From Chalara sp. BL73 (taxonomy: Eukaryota; Ascomycota; Leotiomycetes; Helotiales), in assembly GCA_918026815.1 (NCBI GenBank), contig CAKJVC010000030.1:620001-684000 (forward strand): a DNA stretch of 64,000 nt, written 5' to 3'. The notes under the pieces are model-generated. The model did no database searches, was not told the DNA's origin, and saw nothing but the letters and a program-made list of their open reading frames with translations. The translations under genes and the position numbers were made by a program. Positions 41,788 to 54,051 of this stretch are shown here, piece by piece. How positions within the stretch are numbered: position 1 is the stretch's first letter; each line of letters starts with the position of its first letter.

Positions 41788-43494
41788 ATTGCTCTGATTT
41801 CATTGTTCGTTTTCTGATTTGGTAGGGCTCTAAAGCTGGCATATTATATTCACATCTAACGGAACTCTAGATTTTGCGTGATAGATTGTTTCAACTTGTT
41901 GTATGGCCTCACGGCCGTGGATTCGCATAGATTTCTTGTGCGCGGTGTTCACAATAGGCGACATAGGGAGGCGTTGCGGTTTGCATTTTATGGCGAAATT
42001 GTTTCTCTGTACTTTCATTTGGTGCATATCTAGACTGGAAAATGGATCAGGCATCTTCTTGGCGTTATTGGATCTTACAAATACACACTCAGGAGATATT
42101 CCTAGATCTCGATTTCAAAGACTGATGTGTAATTATGATGTGGCAGCAGGTTTCTCTTCTCTGAGCTATGCCGATTGTCTTACTTTCTTACATTCCCACT
42201 TTCTGACTGAGCTTGCATCTCCAAATATTCAGCTCAACATGTTTTTATGGAGGCTCATTTCTTGCCTAAAGCCGATCCCCTCCTCAGGTAAATATTAACA
42301 GTTTCTCAAGGACCCTCCTCCGCTGTGCCTGTAGGGCTTCCTCAAGCTGTTCATCCAATCACTCGGGGCGGCGATGAGAAACGGGAATCAACTTTAAATC
42401 CTGACGGGCAGATCCAGGACCTTGGGGAAAGTGATCAGCATGGCAACAGGGATCGCCAAATGCAGAGCCCAAAAGGGTAAAATGTGTAACCTATAATTAA
42501 ATCCGCTAAACACTCGGAAGAACTTGGCGTCCTCGAGTATTATTGGGGGCTCTTGATTCGAAGATGGTAGGATTTCAGCCACTCAGCTGTCCTAGGCACA
42601 CACAACCATTTGGAGTTCAGAGGAAGGCTCTTGATAAGAACCGCTGCGGGGCTCAAGAAAGCCACAGAGTTTTGGAGTACCCTCACCATTTGTTTTGTCT
42701 TAAGTATGGATATATCTTCTGTAAATAGGAAATTGTGACCCAAATAGACACACGAATCTGGCCATAGGTAATAGTTTCTGAAAATATGAGCTGAGGCTGC
42801 GGACTGGGTGGGAATCGAAGCCACTGAATCCAAAACTCATGGCGGTCAGAATACCTTAAAGCTTGAATATCATCCAGCCATGTCGATGCAGCATACTGTG
42901 GGCAATGGGTTGCCATTAATACTCGCTTGCATCAGGGTGAAAGTTCCCCTACAGACAGTAGCGTGCATTCTATTTAAGCTTAAGCCTTGCAGGGGCGCGA
43001 TCGGTACAGGTTGCCCCGTCATTTCACCGATGACTATCGCTAATGCAAACTGTTAGTAAGCAAGGCTTTCAACAAAAGATACAAGATCAAAGGGCTCAAA
43101 TAGAAGACAAACAAGGCACATGTGACTAGTATTGTAGGCTCGCAGTGGATCTCCAGCTCGGTGAATGAAAGGATCTTGCTAGGAATTTGAAATTATGCAG
43201 GTCTGCAGTAGTGAATAGCTCTGAAATGCTTGATTGGTTTACAAGCCAGCCCTAGATGTGTCGTTTAAGCAACTATTGGGGTCAATTTATCACGGTATTG
43301 TACTGAGAGCGACCGCACGGCACTATCCATGAGCTATCCACAATCGCCATCTTACAGCAGATCTGCCACTAACACAATAATCAACGATCGCATGAAACTC
43401 AAGCACAAGAAAGCACAGTGCCGACAAGGTATGCGACACGAAGAATACGCCGAGTAATAGAATTCGATGTCAGTGTCTCACTCTGTAGATAACG
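41788..43494. other. intergenic
   Basis: Short frames only. Two overlapping minus-strand frames between 42540 and 42916 have fairly natural composition (for example STWLDDIQALRYSDRHEFW) but no domain I recognise and no clear start or stop structure. Confidence 0.5.
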
Positions 43495-45685
43495 ATGACA
43501 GATGATGGGCATTCGCCAGGGGGCTCGACGATGGTTGATGACAACATGACGACGCAGGCATCCTCTCCAATTCGCCCAGATCCTGATCCAAGAGGCGCCT
43601 TGCAGCATGTCCTAGGAAGCACGGATATACATCCGCGAGGAAGTCTGGCAGCCCGAAAAGGCACCACCAGCGATTTTGAGTACTACTACAGAAAGGATGG
43701 CGAGGAGTTGGCGGAGCCCCAAACCACCAAGAAGAAACAGTCGCAAAAGGACAAAGATCAAACACCATCAGGTTCGGCCGCGAACATGTCGATTTACAGT
43801 GGTAATAAGGTTCGGCACCTCAAGAAAGACGACGGAGAACCACTTTGGCGTAAAGACATTCAATATGATTTCCTCAAACTGGTATTTGAGAATGACCAAA
43901 AGGTCTTCACCAATAGCTATGACGGTAGCATCGGCCTGCAGACATTTGCAGACGTCTACATCGATGCCATGGCTAGGAGTAGCAAGACTAGCAAGATACT
44001 GAGAGATAAACTGCTAACTGAGCACGAGCCGGCAAAGAATATGGCAATGGTGTGTCTGTTGGTTAATTTAGGCCGTATGAATACTACGCTAAATTGTAAG
44101 CCCCCTAACTTGTTGTAACAGTGTCCCTCTAACGTAGATGATACTAGTCTTTCCAGAAATGAGAGCGCAACTTCGAACATACCATGCCATTCCTTCATTA
44201 CAAGCACATCAAGATCCGAACTCTTACAAGCAGCTCCAGGACGCCCCTCGGCTAAAATCCATATTGAAAGGCGCATCGGAGGATCGTATAGAGCCAAACA
44301 CGATCGAGAAGATTAAAGGAAAGCCAATTCCTAGAACGAATCCGGTGAACTTGATATTTGTATTATCACAATATGCCCCCAAAATTACCGAGTTGCATTT
44401 TGATCAAGACCGGGACTTCTACGACTTAATAATGCGCACAAATATATCAAGTGAATCTAGAGCAAGAGCCTTTCTATGGCTAATGTGGTTTTATCTGGAG
44501 TCAGACTTTACAGAAGAAGGGGCTGCAGAGAACCCATTTGGAGCTGGTGTCGATTATGGAAAAGGTGTAATGAATCAAGGCATACCGGAGCTTGAGGACT
44601 TGACAGAAACGCTAGAGCGACTCGAGAATGTAGACCCCCCAGAAGAGCTCGAATACGGACATAATAAACAGCGAGAAAGAAAGCGCATCATTGAAGCAGA
44701 TCAAGCTGCGTTTCAAGCAGAACACGGGCCTCCTAAACGAGGTCCCAAACCAAAGCTTCATTTACCCCCTGACGACACAGGTTCAGCCACATTGGCTGGG
44801 AGTCCTGCAGCTTTGTTTGGAAAGATGCGTCCTAGATACGAGTCGGATGTGGATAGTACTCGCTCTACGCCACCACGAGGATACGGTTTTGGCGGTATGC
44901 GCATACAGAGTGTCCTCAATGGTAAGTCGAGGAACTCGCTCAAGCATCCAATTATTGAAGGCTCATCACCTATACCCGCACCTGGTCCAGGCGAGAGTGT
45001 TATGCGCCGTGCACGACCACTTACTGCACATCAACAAGCTGTGGAGCGCAATCGCAACCAGCGTGTTGAGTACATCCTTAGCCGTGGACTACGAAAACGC
45101 CACCACGAATCAAAGAAACGACGAAAGCAAGACGGTGCGATTTACCGTGCGCTGAAGCGAGCAGAACAGGCGAAAAATCTGGTCTTTGAGGACAGTGAGG
45201 CGGAAGATTCCTATAAAAAGGATCCTGGCATCTTTCGCGAAAGAGGTTTCATCGGCTTAGTGCAACTAGAGGAAGAGATAGAAGACTATGGCGAGGAGAT
45301 TGCTGCCTATGCTGCTGCCTTCCGGCGCATGGGTAGACGACTCGATCGTTGGGACGGTCAAAAGGGTCTGAATCTTGGGGTTGTTGGCACAAACCGTATC
45401 CCACAATCTAAGCCCAAGGCTATTAATGGTCATGGTGTTTCACGCGATAACGATGAGACCGAGGATGAGCGGACACAGCATAGCAAATCAAAGCAAGTCG
45501 GGAATGGCGATGCTGATATGGATGAGGACCTCGACGAAATGGACAAGGAGCTTCTAGGTTTAGGAAGTGGAGATGAGGCAGAGCCAGATGAGGATCTCGA
45601 CGATGTTGAGAAAGAGCTTCTTGGGTATGGTGGAGGGGGTGACGAAACGGAAGAAGACAATAGTGATGGTATGGACGTGGATTAG
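43495..45685 (+). CDS. IES1: INO80 chromatin remodelling complex subunit Ies1
   Basis: Two exons, 43495-44095 and 44148-45685, with a 52-nt intron (GTAAGC...GATACTAG); the protein is about 712 aa. The conserved Ies1 core is present: LKKDDGEPLWRKDIQYDFL near residue 110, NTTLNFFPEMRAQLRTYH spanning the splice, LFVLSQ-like NLIFVLSQYAP, and SRARAFLWLMWFYLESDF. The C-terminal half is basic and then acidic, with two copies of a DEDLD(E/D)(M/V)(D/E)KELLG unit at the end. Ies1 is a fungal-specific INO80 subunit in the nucleus, though its detailed role is less defined. The intron is required: without it a stop follows at 44118. Confidence 0.9.
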
Positions 45686-47379
45686 GGTGGGCAAAAGGGA
45701 ATATCCGGGGGCTGGCGTTGATGTATGTGTAGGCTCGAGAAACTGGCATGTATCATATCTGGCGTTGGCAACTACAACTTGCTTCTATTGCTGACCCACC
45801 AAAATCTAATATGGCAAGCTAAGTTCATGTTGTTTACGAATCTTTGATTTTTGGGTTTGGGTTTGAGTCATTTATTTGCATATCTTCCCCCTGCTTTTAG
45901 TGAAGTAATACAGTTCTAGCAAGTCATGATTCTCCTTCACAGTCTCCCACATTATTTTGAAGCTTCATACATTTCTTTTTATCTTCCATGATTTTACAAA
46001 ATTCTGTTGCTTAAGTTCCCATTTCCTTGACAGAAATTTAGACTTTCCAAGTCTTTCCAGAGCACAGCAACCATGGGCTCGTCTTCTGGGGATGAGGCAG
46101 CTCGGTGTCGTTCTTCGGAAGTTACAACGTTATATCAACCATGGTTTATACTAACGAAACATCAGGATATCTCGCCTACCCGCCTAAACAGACCCGGTTG
46201 TCTCAATGATCAAGCAACGCTTGCATTGCCATTATTAGTACTCTTATCGGCGACGATGCCGCAGTTCCAACAAAGGCGGTATATACCATTTAAAATATCC
46301 CGTCTACAGACGCATGTATCCTACCCCCAAACTTATTGCATTCGCTTTTACATATTATCACAATCTCCAGTCTGGTCCGGGCGAGCCGTATTCAGCTTTC
46401 AAGGCCATAAAATAGTTTCGAAAAACAGCAAGGTTTCCCGATCAGGGTGCTCCTACGATAGTGCTCTGCATAGATCCAACCTGGGACGTCATGCCACATA
46501 TTGGGTCTACTCCACAAATGCACAGACAAATGTTACTAGACTTCCGTGCTAAGTACGAAGGATTTTGCAGAGCATATAAATGCAAGATCGCCTTGGTTCA
46601 ATTCTTACGCGCAGCATTTTGTACATTTAAGCTTTTCGGAGCAACATCTTCTTTATTGGAGAGTTTCATAAACTGTGTTGCTCTCAAAATATGTATCTAC
46701 TCCTTGACCATATCTTGAGAATAGTTCGCTCCTGAAACAGCTTCATCCTGGAGACACTTCACATGTTTAACGCCTCGAGATTGGTTAACAAAATTCTTGC
46801 ATGAGATATAGACTGGCTTAAATGCATCAGATAATCTCAATATTGCCACATGAGCAAGGAAGTGAATCTACCTGTCAGAATATTAAAACCTTTTCGGTAA
46901 AGAGCAAAGGCTCACACGTTCAATGAATGAGGCGTCCTTGACCCTATTGTCACTCTACAATAAATTTGCAATTTGACCTGTAGAATCAGTCTACAATGAG
47001 CGGAGGTGGAGAAAATCAAATTAGAAATCATAAAGAAAGAGTATGGGTTTTAGAATGAAAACTTCCACAAGTTGATGTAGATCATACCACAATATTAGTA
47101 TGATTGAGACTCGGCTGACGAGGCTGCTATGGCGCCTTGCCGTTTTTACTTCTTGCGTGGCCGAGGCAAGCTGAAACATAGTCCCACTCTTGAAAGCTAC
47201 ATGATAGAGCTGTTACATCAGGCTGTGAACACCCCAACACTCGTTGTGGTTATCAGTCAAGATGACGCTTCTCGAGTCCTCTATCGACGACTGGCTCAAA
47301 GCCAGGCTCGAGGAGACGAGAACAAGTAAGCGCATTTTGACAGCCAAAGCCACCAGTCTAAGCTAACAAGGAAGATAGC
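45686..47379. other. intergenic, no gene recognised
   Basis: Includes a 159-codon plus-strand frame (46073-46552) without domains or coding-like composition, and a 66-codon frame at 47129-47329 just upstream of the amidohydrolase. Neither is supported. Confidence 0.5.
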
Positions 47380-48936
47380 ATGGACGTTTCCACCATCATA
47401 TCCACCTTGAAACCGGATCTCTCCTCCTACGAGTCACTATATAAAGACTTGCACCGCAGTCCAGGACTTTCTTTACAGGAGCATTTCGCGGCAGAGACTG
47501 CGGCAAAGCATCTTCTGTTATTGAAAGGATTCGAGGTTAAAACAAAAATTGGAGGTACAGGGCTTGTTGGTATTCTCAAAAATGGAGAAGGCAAGACAGT
47601 TCTGCTACGCGCAGATACGGATGCGCTTCCAGTGAAAGAATTGACCGGTTTAGACTATGCTTCAGAGGTACGAGAGACTGATGTTGAAGATGGAGTAGAA
47701 AAGCCAGTGATGCATGCTTGCGGTCACGACATGCATATCACTTCTATGCTGGCTGCTGCAACAACTCTCCATGCGGCGCGAGAACAGTGGAAGGGGACGC
47801 TCGTAATTTTATTTCAACCCAACGAGGAGCGAGGGGCGGGCGCGAAGGCAATGATTGAAGATGGCCTATATGATGTCAAGAGGCATGCATGTCCAGCTCC
47901 CGATGTTGTCCTTGGCCAGCATGTCATGCCCTTTCCAGCCGGAACGTTAGGAACTAAAGTTGGGTCTTTTGCCAGTGCAGCAGACTCATTTCGAGTGACA
48001 ATTTATGGGCGAGGAGGTCATGCCTCTCAACCTCATGTTACTATCGATCCTGTCGTCATGGCAGCTCATATCATTGTTCGCTTACAAACGGTGGTATCGA
48101 GAGAAGTCAATCCGAGAGATTCTGCAGTTGTCACTGTCGGGTAGGTCAGCCATGAGGACGTTTTTCAATTTGAGCCCGGAAATCATAATATGTTCAGAAG
48201 CCTGTTGGAAGTAGACAGCTATAAGCCATTGTTTCCGATTAGAGTTTAGTATCACTAATGTGCGATTAGGAGCGTGCAAGGCGGCAGCACGGAGAACATT
48301 ATCGCTAGTGTAAGTGAGCTTCTGAATATTTGGCGATCTGAACACATGTGGAAACGACTCTCTGTCTCTCATAATAGGAACTGTCTGGTGAACCAGCTTC
48401 GACGTAGTATCGTAAGAGGTAGAAAGACTAACATCGCCATTTCGGCTTAGGACGCCGTAATCAAAATCAATGTACGATCAGTTAGGCCTGAGACAAGAGA
48501 GAAAGTTCTTGCCGCTATCAAGAGAATTGTGAAGGCAGAGTGTGATGCTTCCGGGGCTCCCCAGGAGCCGCTGTGGGAGCCTACCTCTAGCTTCCCATTT
48601 ACGATTAATGATGAAAATGTCACCAATAAACTGGCTGAGGCATTCACGAAGCACTTTGGTGACTCGCACAACCCGAATCAACCGCCTCTTGGAGGCTCAG
48701 AAGATTTCTCGATACTTGCAACGGAAGCACCAAACAAAGACGGAGGGAAAGGCGTACCATATAGCTATTGGACATTTGGTGGTATCGATCCAGGAAAATA
48801 CAGGGCTTTGGTGGATGCTGGCCAGACCGATCAGATCCCGATCAACCATAGCCCATACTTTGCGCCGGTTATTCAGCCAACCCTGAGTACAGGAGTTGAT
48901 GCCTTGGTTGTAGCTGCTCTCACATTCTTGCAATAG
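47380..48936 (+). CDS. M20-family metallopeptidase/amidohydrolase
   Basis: Three exons: 47380-48140, 48270-48309 and 48451-48936, with introns of 129 and 141 nt; the product is 428 aa. Motifs in order: LHRSPGLSLQE; LLRADTDALPV with an Asp in the position expected for metal contact; MHACGHDMH near residue 112 (metal-binding Cys/His); FQPNEERGAGAKAM near 148 (catalytic Glu); a dimerisation domain with GRGGHASQPH; SVQGGSTENII on the tiny second exon; and GGSEDFSILA. This is the M20D (hippurate/indole-acetyl amino-acid hydrolase) pattern, hydrolysing an N-acyl amino-acid bond with two metal ions. No signal peptide, so probably cytosolic. The substrate is not predictable. The 40-nt exon is needed for the family motif. 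Confidence 0.9.
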
Positions 48937-49583
48937 AATAACATCACTATCAACTTATATCTCATATGCTTCTTAGTAAGACAAGGGTGAGGAACATGTC
49001 ATTTGTCAGGTGATATGTTGTGCATGAAGTACTGGCGATTCAGCGTTATCGGTTTAGCACCGCGGTTGGTTCTAGTCATGTACAGACCCGCATTCGGGAA
49101 GGTCTGACACGTACCGCGAGAGATGGGATTGATTATGGCGCAGGTCGTGGCCGGTAACGATAATCCTCCTTAAGCGTTTCAATGCGCTTGCACACACTTC
49201 GAGCATTTTGCTCGCTTAAAAAAAGGGGTTACAAGTGCCGTTATGCCAAGCCTCGTAAATGGAGCAAAATGTGGTGCAAAGGTCCGTAAATGCCGATTTT
49301 GGTTCCTGATCCACGTCATGAATCGCTCAGTCATCATTCGTGGATTACGAGACTTGGACGGGATCGGGCGGTTGCAACGGCCCGACCACTTGGGTGGTAA
49401 ATGCCATAATTATTCAGCAAAGGTATCGATCAGCGCGTCATATATATTCGGTCAGTGAACTTTTGGATGTTAGCAAAAACTTCTTATTGACCTCTTGCAC
49501 AAGCACATCCATCTTATATCTTGTTGTAGTATCAAGCAATTGGGGTTTCAAGTTGATTTGCTTGTCTAATATCTGCCAACACG
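48937..49583. other. intergenic between amidohydrolase and dehydrogenase
   Basis: No gene seen. This stretch should hold the terminator of the upstream gene and the promoter of the dehydrogenase gene. Confidence 0.6.
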
Positions 49584-50905
49584 ATGTCGCCTTCAATTCC
49601 CAAAACTTCCAAGATATGGACTGTAGAAGGTCAAGATGGCTTTGAGAGCTTGAAATTCTACAAAGAAACACCTATTTCAGAGCCATCAGATTATGAGGTC
49701 CTTGTAAAGTTCCACTCAGCTTCTTTGAACTACCGGGACTTGATTATTACCAAGGGTAGAATCCTCCTTCTCATGTGACCATATCACGAACATTCTAATG
49801 CTATTCGCAGGACTGTATCCCTTTGCCCTCAAAGAAAATATCGTCCCGGGTTCCGATGGAGCCGGCGAGGTGATCGCTGTCGGCTCCAAGGTGACTCGTT
49901 TCCAGGTCGGCGCCAAAGTGGTGACCCTTTTCAACCAAACCCATCTTGGCGGCTCTCTAGACCTCCAGACGTCAAAGAGCGGGCTGGGAGGCGCCATCGA
50001 CGGTACCCTGCGTCAATATGGCACCTTCAACGAGAACGGTCTGGTGGATATGCCTCCGTCCTTGAACTGGGCCGAAGCATCCACCCTCTCCTGTGCGGCT
50101 CTTACGGCTTGGAATGCGTTGTATGGCTTGAAGCCTTTGATACCCGGTGATGTTGTTCTCACTCAGGGAACCGGCGGCGTCAGCATCTTTGCCGTGCAGT
50201 TTGCAAAGGCCGCTGGTGCTACTGTCAGTAAGTCATCCTTCGGTCCCATTTTCGCAATGAATTTTGGCAACGCCATCGATATGGATGTGATCCCAAGGAG
50301 AGAGAGAGCTGACCACGGGGGGGTTAATAGTTGCAACAACTAGCTCTGCCGAGAAAGTGAAAACGCTCAAGGGTTTGGGCGCGGATCATGTCATCAACTA
50401 CAAAGAAGACCCTAACTGGGGAGAGACGGCGAAGTCCCTGACCCTCAACAAAGCGGGCGTGGACCACGTTGTCGAAGTTGGGGGACCAGCAACCGTGGCT
50501 CAGAGCCTGAAGGCCATCAAGATCGACGGCGTTATCTCTATCATAGGTTTCGTGGCCGGGGGTGCGAAATCAGAACAGCCTAGCTTCCTCGAGGCATTGA
50601 TGAACATGTGCACAATCCGAGGTATATTAGTCGGCAGTCGGGTGATGTTTGAGGAGATGGTGAGTTTTCTTCTACGGAGATGAGAGCCAGGTTGATGTTC
50701 AAAGCTGACGCGCGGGACAGAATCGCGCGATTGAAGTGAACAAGATCAAGCCCGTGGTTGACCAGAAGGTCTTTACACTCGAAGAGGCGAAAGAGTAAGT
50801 TCTGATGTAACGCCTTTACTGGGTTTCTGGCTAACGGTATGTAGGGCATACCAGTACATGTGGGATCAAAAGCACTTTGGAAAGCTTACGATCAAGATTA
50901 CATAG
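49584..50905 (+). CDS. medium-chain NAD(P)-dependent alcohol dehydrogenase/quinone-reductase-like
   Basis: Five exons: 49584-49755, 49811-50227, 50331-50659, 50721-50794 and 50845-50905; the product is 350 aa and all phases agree. The N-terminal GroES-like domain has SLNYRDLIITKG and PGSDGAGEVIAVG; the usual zinc-ligand GHE is replaced by GSDGAGEV, and no lobe of four Cys is seen, so the enzyme probably lacks zinc. The Rossmann fold has VLTQGTGGVSIFAVQFAKAAGA and then GADHVINYKEDPNWGE. The end HFGKLTIKI is typical. It would be a soluble oxidoreductase of unknown substrate. It is in tandem with the amidohydrolase gene, which is probably coincidental. Confidence 0.9.
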
Positions 50906-53466
50906 ATGGCTCGGCACCGGTAAAACAGAAGCAAAAAATGGATCTTTATATGCACAAATTGGACTATAGGATCGTAACATTGAGATTTCCCACTTGCCAT
51001 CACAGCAAATCCTCTTGACTTGTGAAATTATCAATCTTCCCCCTTCTGTAAGCCGGGGCGTTGAGCATGGCGCACGTGTTTTCGCCGCCACAAATTAGGT
51101 TGGGCTTTCTCTTGAGGCGTTTTCGAGGGCGACGAAGGGACGGGAGGATCAGCCAGGTCGATTACTTAAAAAGGCCAAATCCTGCAAGGAACATGCCGTA
51201 TCAGCTTGGCATTCGACGGTTGGGACCCCAAAAGGAAACTCGTCACTTCCTTCCATGCGGCGTTATCCTAACTTGATGAACGACTCGTGCTGGAAGCCAA
51301 CATCGCCTGACGGCTAACGTAAAATGGAAAAGGGACGCTGGTCTCTCTCTAGCCTGCACGCGATTCCGCGCCCGCAGGCGAGGGGTGTCCTGTCATGTCA
51401 TGTAGTTTTATCGTTCTACTGTACTTACCTGCCGCGGAGGGATAATTGAGAGAGCGAGAGAGAAAGAGAGGGCTTGCGGGGGGGTTTCTTCATGCAGGGA
51501 CTGAGTAAGGGACCAGCGTCAATTTTGAGCGACCACCGACCGACCCGCACCCGCGGGGAAACAGAGCGTATGCTTGATGCCATTCATATTGAGGGGACCG
51601 CATTAGAAGGTATTTTAGTTTTGCATAATTTCAATGGTTTCAGTGGTTAATATGAAATAATCTCAATGCTAAAGATACCCCCCAAAAAGGAACAAAACAC
51701 AACACAACTTTCTTTCAAGTATTTTTCATCCCACTTTACCGTATGCGACGGAGCTCTCGCCACTTTGAAAAGCTTATCCGAGGGAGGAAAAGGGCCCAAG
51801 ACAGGACTTACACTAGAGCACAGTACAGTACTTGATCATTGGCACCCTTACTGTTGTTGTCCCTTGGTCCCCAGCATCCCTCGCTCCCCCTTCAATTCTA
51901 AGTAAAAGGGGGCCCAGACTCCAATTAAGGCTTCTGCCGGCCCTATTTCACATACGGACACACCAAGGCCAATAGTGATTGATGCGCTCCATTGGTCGCC
52001 GCAAACATCAACCAATCCGGCCAATTCTAGAATAGAAAAGAGAGAGGAATGCTTGAAAACAGGTTTATGCCATGGCATTTATTTATTTATTATTTTCCCC
52101 AATTAAAGCACCTTGAAAAGGCCCCCCCAATGAAACGAATTGGCTAGGCGCTGTTATGATAATATATCGATAAATCTTGATAAATCTTGGTGTTATTCAA
52201 ACCAGCTCCTCGTCAGATGAGTATCATGATGAATCACAAGGCGGTGCAGATTAATTCCTCCCTCTCTATCTCTTTCTCCTTGCATAACAATACCCATCGT
52301 CCTGCCCATTTCCAAAAGCTCATCACATCATCTCAACCAACCCCCCTAAAAACCAACCTATGGTCATGCCATTTCCCCCATCATCATCATCATCATCATC
52401 ATTGTCCGTGAAAATCAGTCAAATTACCGGATATTTCCACACAACGAGCTCCCGCTTGTCATTGCCTCCATCCGCCGTCGAATGAGCCCATCCGAAGTCA
52501 CGTCTGTGCCCAGGAAATAAAAAAAAGAGGTCCACGCCAGCGAGGAGAGGCCGGTCCGTGGAGGCGAGCGACCGCATTCACATTCAAGTTCATAGGGTAG
52601 GGGGGGAGTGGAAAAAGCCAATAACCTTCATCCGGCCCGCCACCTCGAAGATCATTTAATCCTCACCATCATTTTTGACCTGAATTTACTCGCAACGGGG
52701 GCTCCTTGATGATAAAAATCAGGAAAAGGGTCCCTTTTCATCTTCCGCAACAATAGCATATTATAATCAATCTCATACCGTCAAGCCTATTTAAGCTAAA
52801 ACCCTTTCTCTCTGCCCCCCTCTCCTTTGCCGACGCCACTATTCAGGAGAAGCGAGATAAGACTTGGCTAGGGTCCGTTAGAGCCTGAGCGCCGAGATTG
52901 CATTGCATCAACTTGAGTTGATCTCGAACCTCGTCCTTTAACCTCACTCAACCTTTCATCTAGGTGCTGAGGCTCCCTCTCTCTCTTCCCTTCGTCTCTG
53001 TTGTTCGCTCGTCAATCCTTCCTTCGAACGACAAAACCGGGGCAACAGCCAAAGAATCCCCAATTCCACTGCATCAATATTCAGGACTTTGTTGTTCCTG
53101 TACGGGAATTGATCGGTCCGTTCCTTCCTGGGAGACAGCCGCGGGAAGCCAATTGAGGAGGAACATCGTCGGATTAGTGCAGCCAGCACCTGGACCAAAG
53201 GAAGAAGGGAAATCGCGATTGATAAGGGGGGGGAAAAGGAGAAGAACCTATTCGGTTTGCTCTTATTCTCGATCAATTCGGAGAATTGAATGCAATTGTT
53301 GTCGCACCGGCCAAGACATATTCGCTCCTTCCACTTCCGAGGTATCGTCTGTCGAATCAGTCTGCATTCTGCCGCCGCTGCTGCTCCCAACCTTGTAGCA
53401 GCTGGATCAACCTCCCATTCTCTCAAATAAGAGAGTCTGCAGTAACAGATATCCTCCACCATCACC
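50906..53466. other. long intergenic region and 5' leader
   Basis: About 2.5 kb without a supported gene. It contains pyrimidine-rich blocks and a (TCA)n/(CAT)n microsatellite at 52379-52402. The 500 bp before 53467 have several small upstream ATGs and C/T-rich stretches, consistent with a long 5' untranslated leader of the next gene (inference). Confidence 0.5.
52379..52402. repeat. CAT trinucleotide microsatellite
   Basis: Eight consecutive CAT/TCA units between a C-rich stretch and ATTGTCCG. Confidence 0.85.
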
Positions 53467-54051
53467 ATGGGCTCGTTTGATGAGAAGCATGACGGCTCTC
53501 ACAATGGTTTGACCATCACTCGTCCTGCTGCATCGCGCCAACCTTCCCATTCGAGTCAATCAGTCAGAATACCCTCAACCATCCACGATGTTGACTCCAC
53601 CCATACCCTCACCCCATCCCAGAGTCTGCACGACGAGAAACTGACGACCACTTCAGTCTTCGACAAGGAATTGGGACGCTCCGAGTCAAAAGAGAACATC
53701 AACAATGCCACCTCATTTGAAACCGACGTTGAGGCCTGCCTCACTCCACAAAAGACGAAGGCAAGTGCAATGACAGGACTGCTGAATAACAAGAGCGACC
53801 CCAAGGACTGTTCCGTATGGCCAGGACAAGCCGCCCTGAAGCGGAAGAAGAAGATGATGAGAAAGGAGCGAGGCAAGCATATGCTGTGCGGTTGGATGGC
53901 TGGCATGCCCAAGCGTAACCAGATCATAATCAAGATCTTTTTCGCTCTGCTGGTGATCGGAGCTGCCGTTGGCATTGGTATTGGTGTTTCCAAGGCGGTG
54001 GGCGGAGGCGTCTGGAAAAACAAATCGAACTCTAATGCTGCTTTGACCTGA
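53467..54051 (+). CDS. hypothetical single-pass membrane protein, 194 aa
   Basis: An intron-free frame with a good start context (CACCATGG). The first ~110 residues are hydrophilic, Ser/Thr/His-rich and probably disordered. A basic cluster (KRKKKMMRKERGK) is followed by CGWMAGMPKRNQ and one hydrophobic helix, IIIKIFFALLVIGAAVGIGIGVSKAVGGG, near residues 153-180. The short tail is polar. The topology would be N-terminus in the cytosol by the positive-inside rule. No domain is recognised. Similar one-helix proteins with a long disordered N-terminus are common in filamentous fungi. Confidence 0.7.
   Translation: MGSFDEKHDGSHNGLTITRPAASRQPSHSSQSVRIPSTIHDVDSTHTLTPSQSLHDEKLTTTSVFDKELGRSESKENINNATSFETDVEACLTPQKTKASAMTGLLNNKSDPKDCSVWPGQAALKRKKKMMRKERGKHMLCGWMAGMPKRNQIIIKIFFALLVIGAAVGIGIGVSKAVGGGVWKNKSNSNAALT

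Noticed and set aside
42800..42890. tRNA gene on the minus strand (B-box-like GCTTCGATTCC)
   Set aside because: No A box at the right distance and no cloverleaf could be drawn.
46073..46552. 159-codon plus-strand frame
   Set aside because: Irregular composition, overlaps other frames equally long, no recognisable motif.
47380..50905. Secondary-metabolite gene cluster (amidohydrolase plus dehydrogenase)
   Set aside because: No synthase, transporter or cluster regulator next to them; two unrelated tandem genes are the simpler reading.
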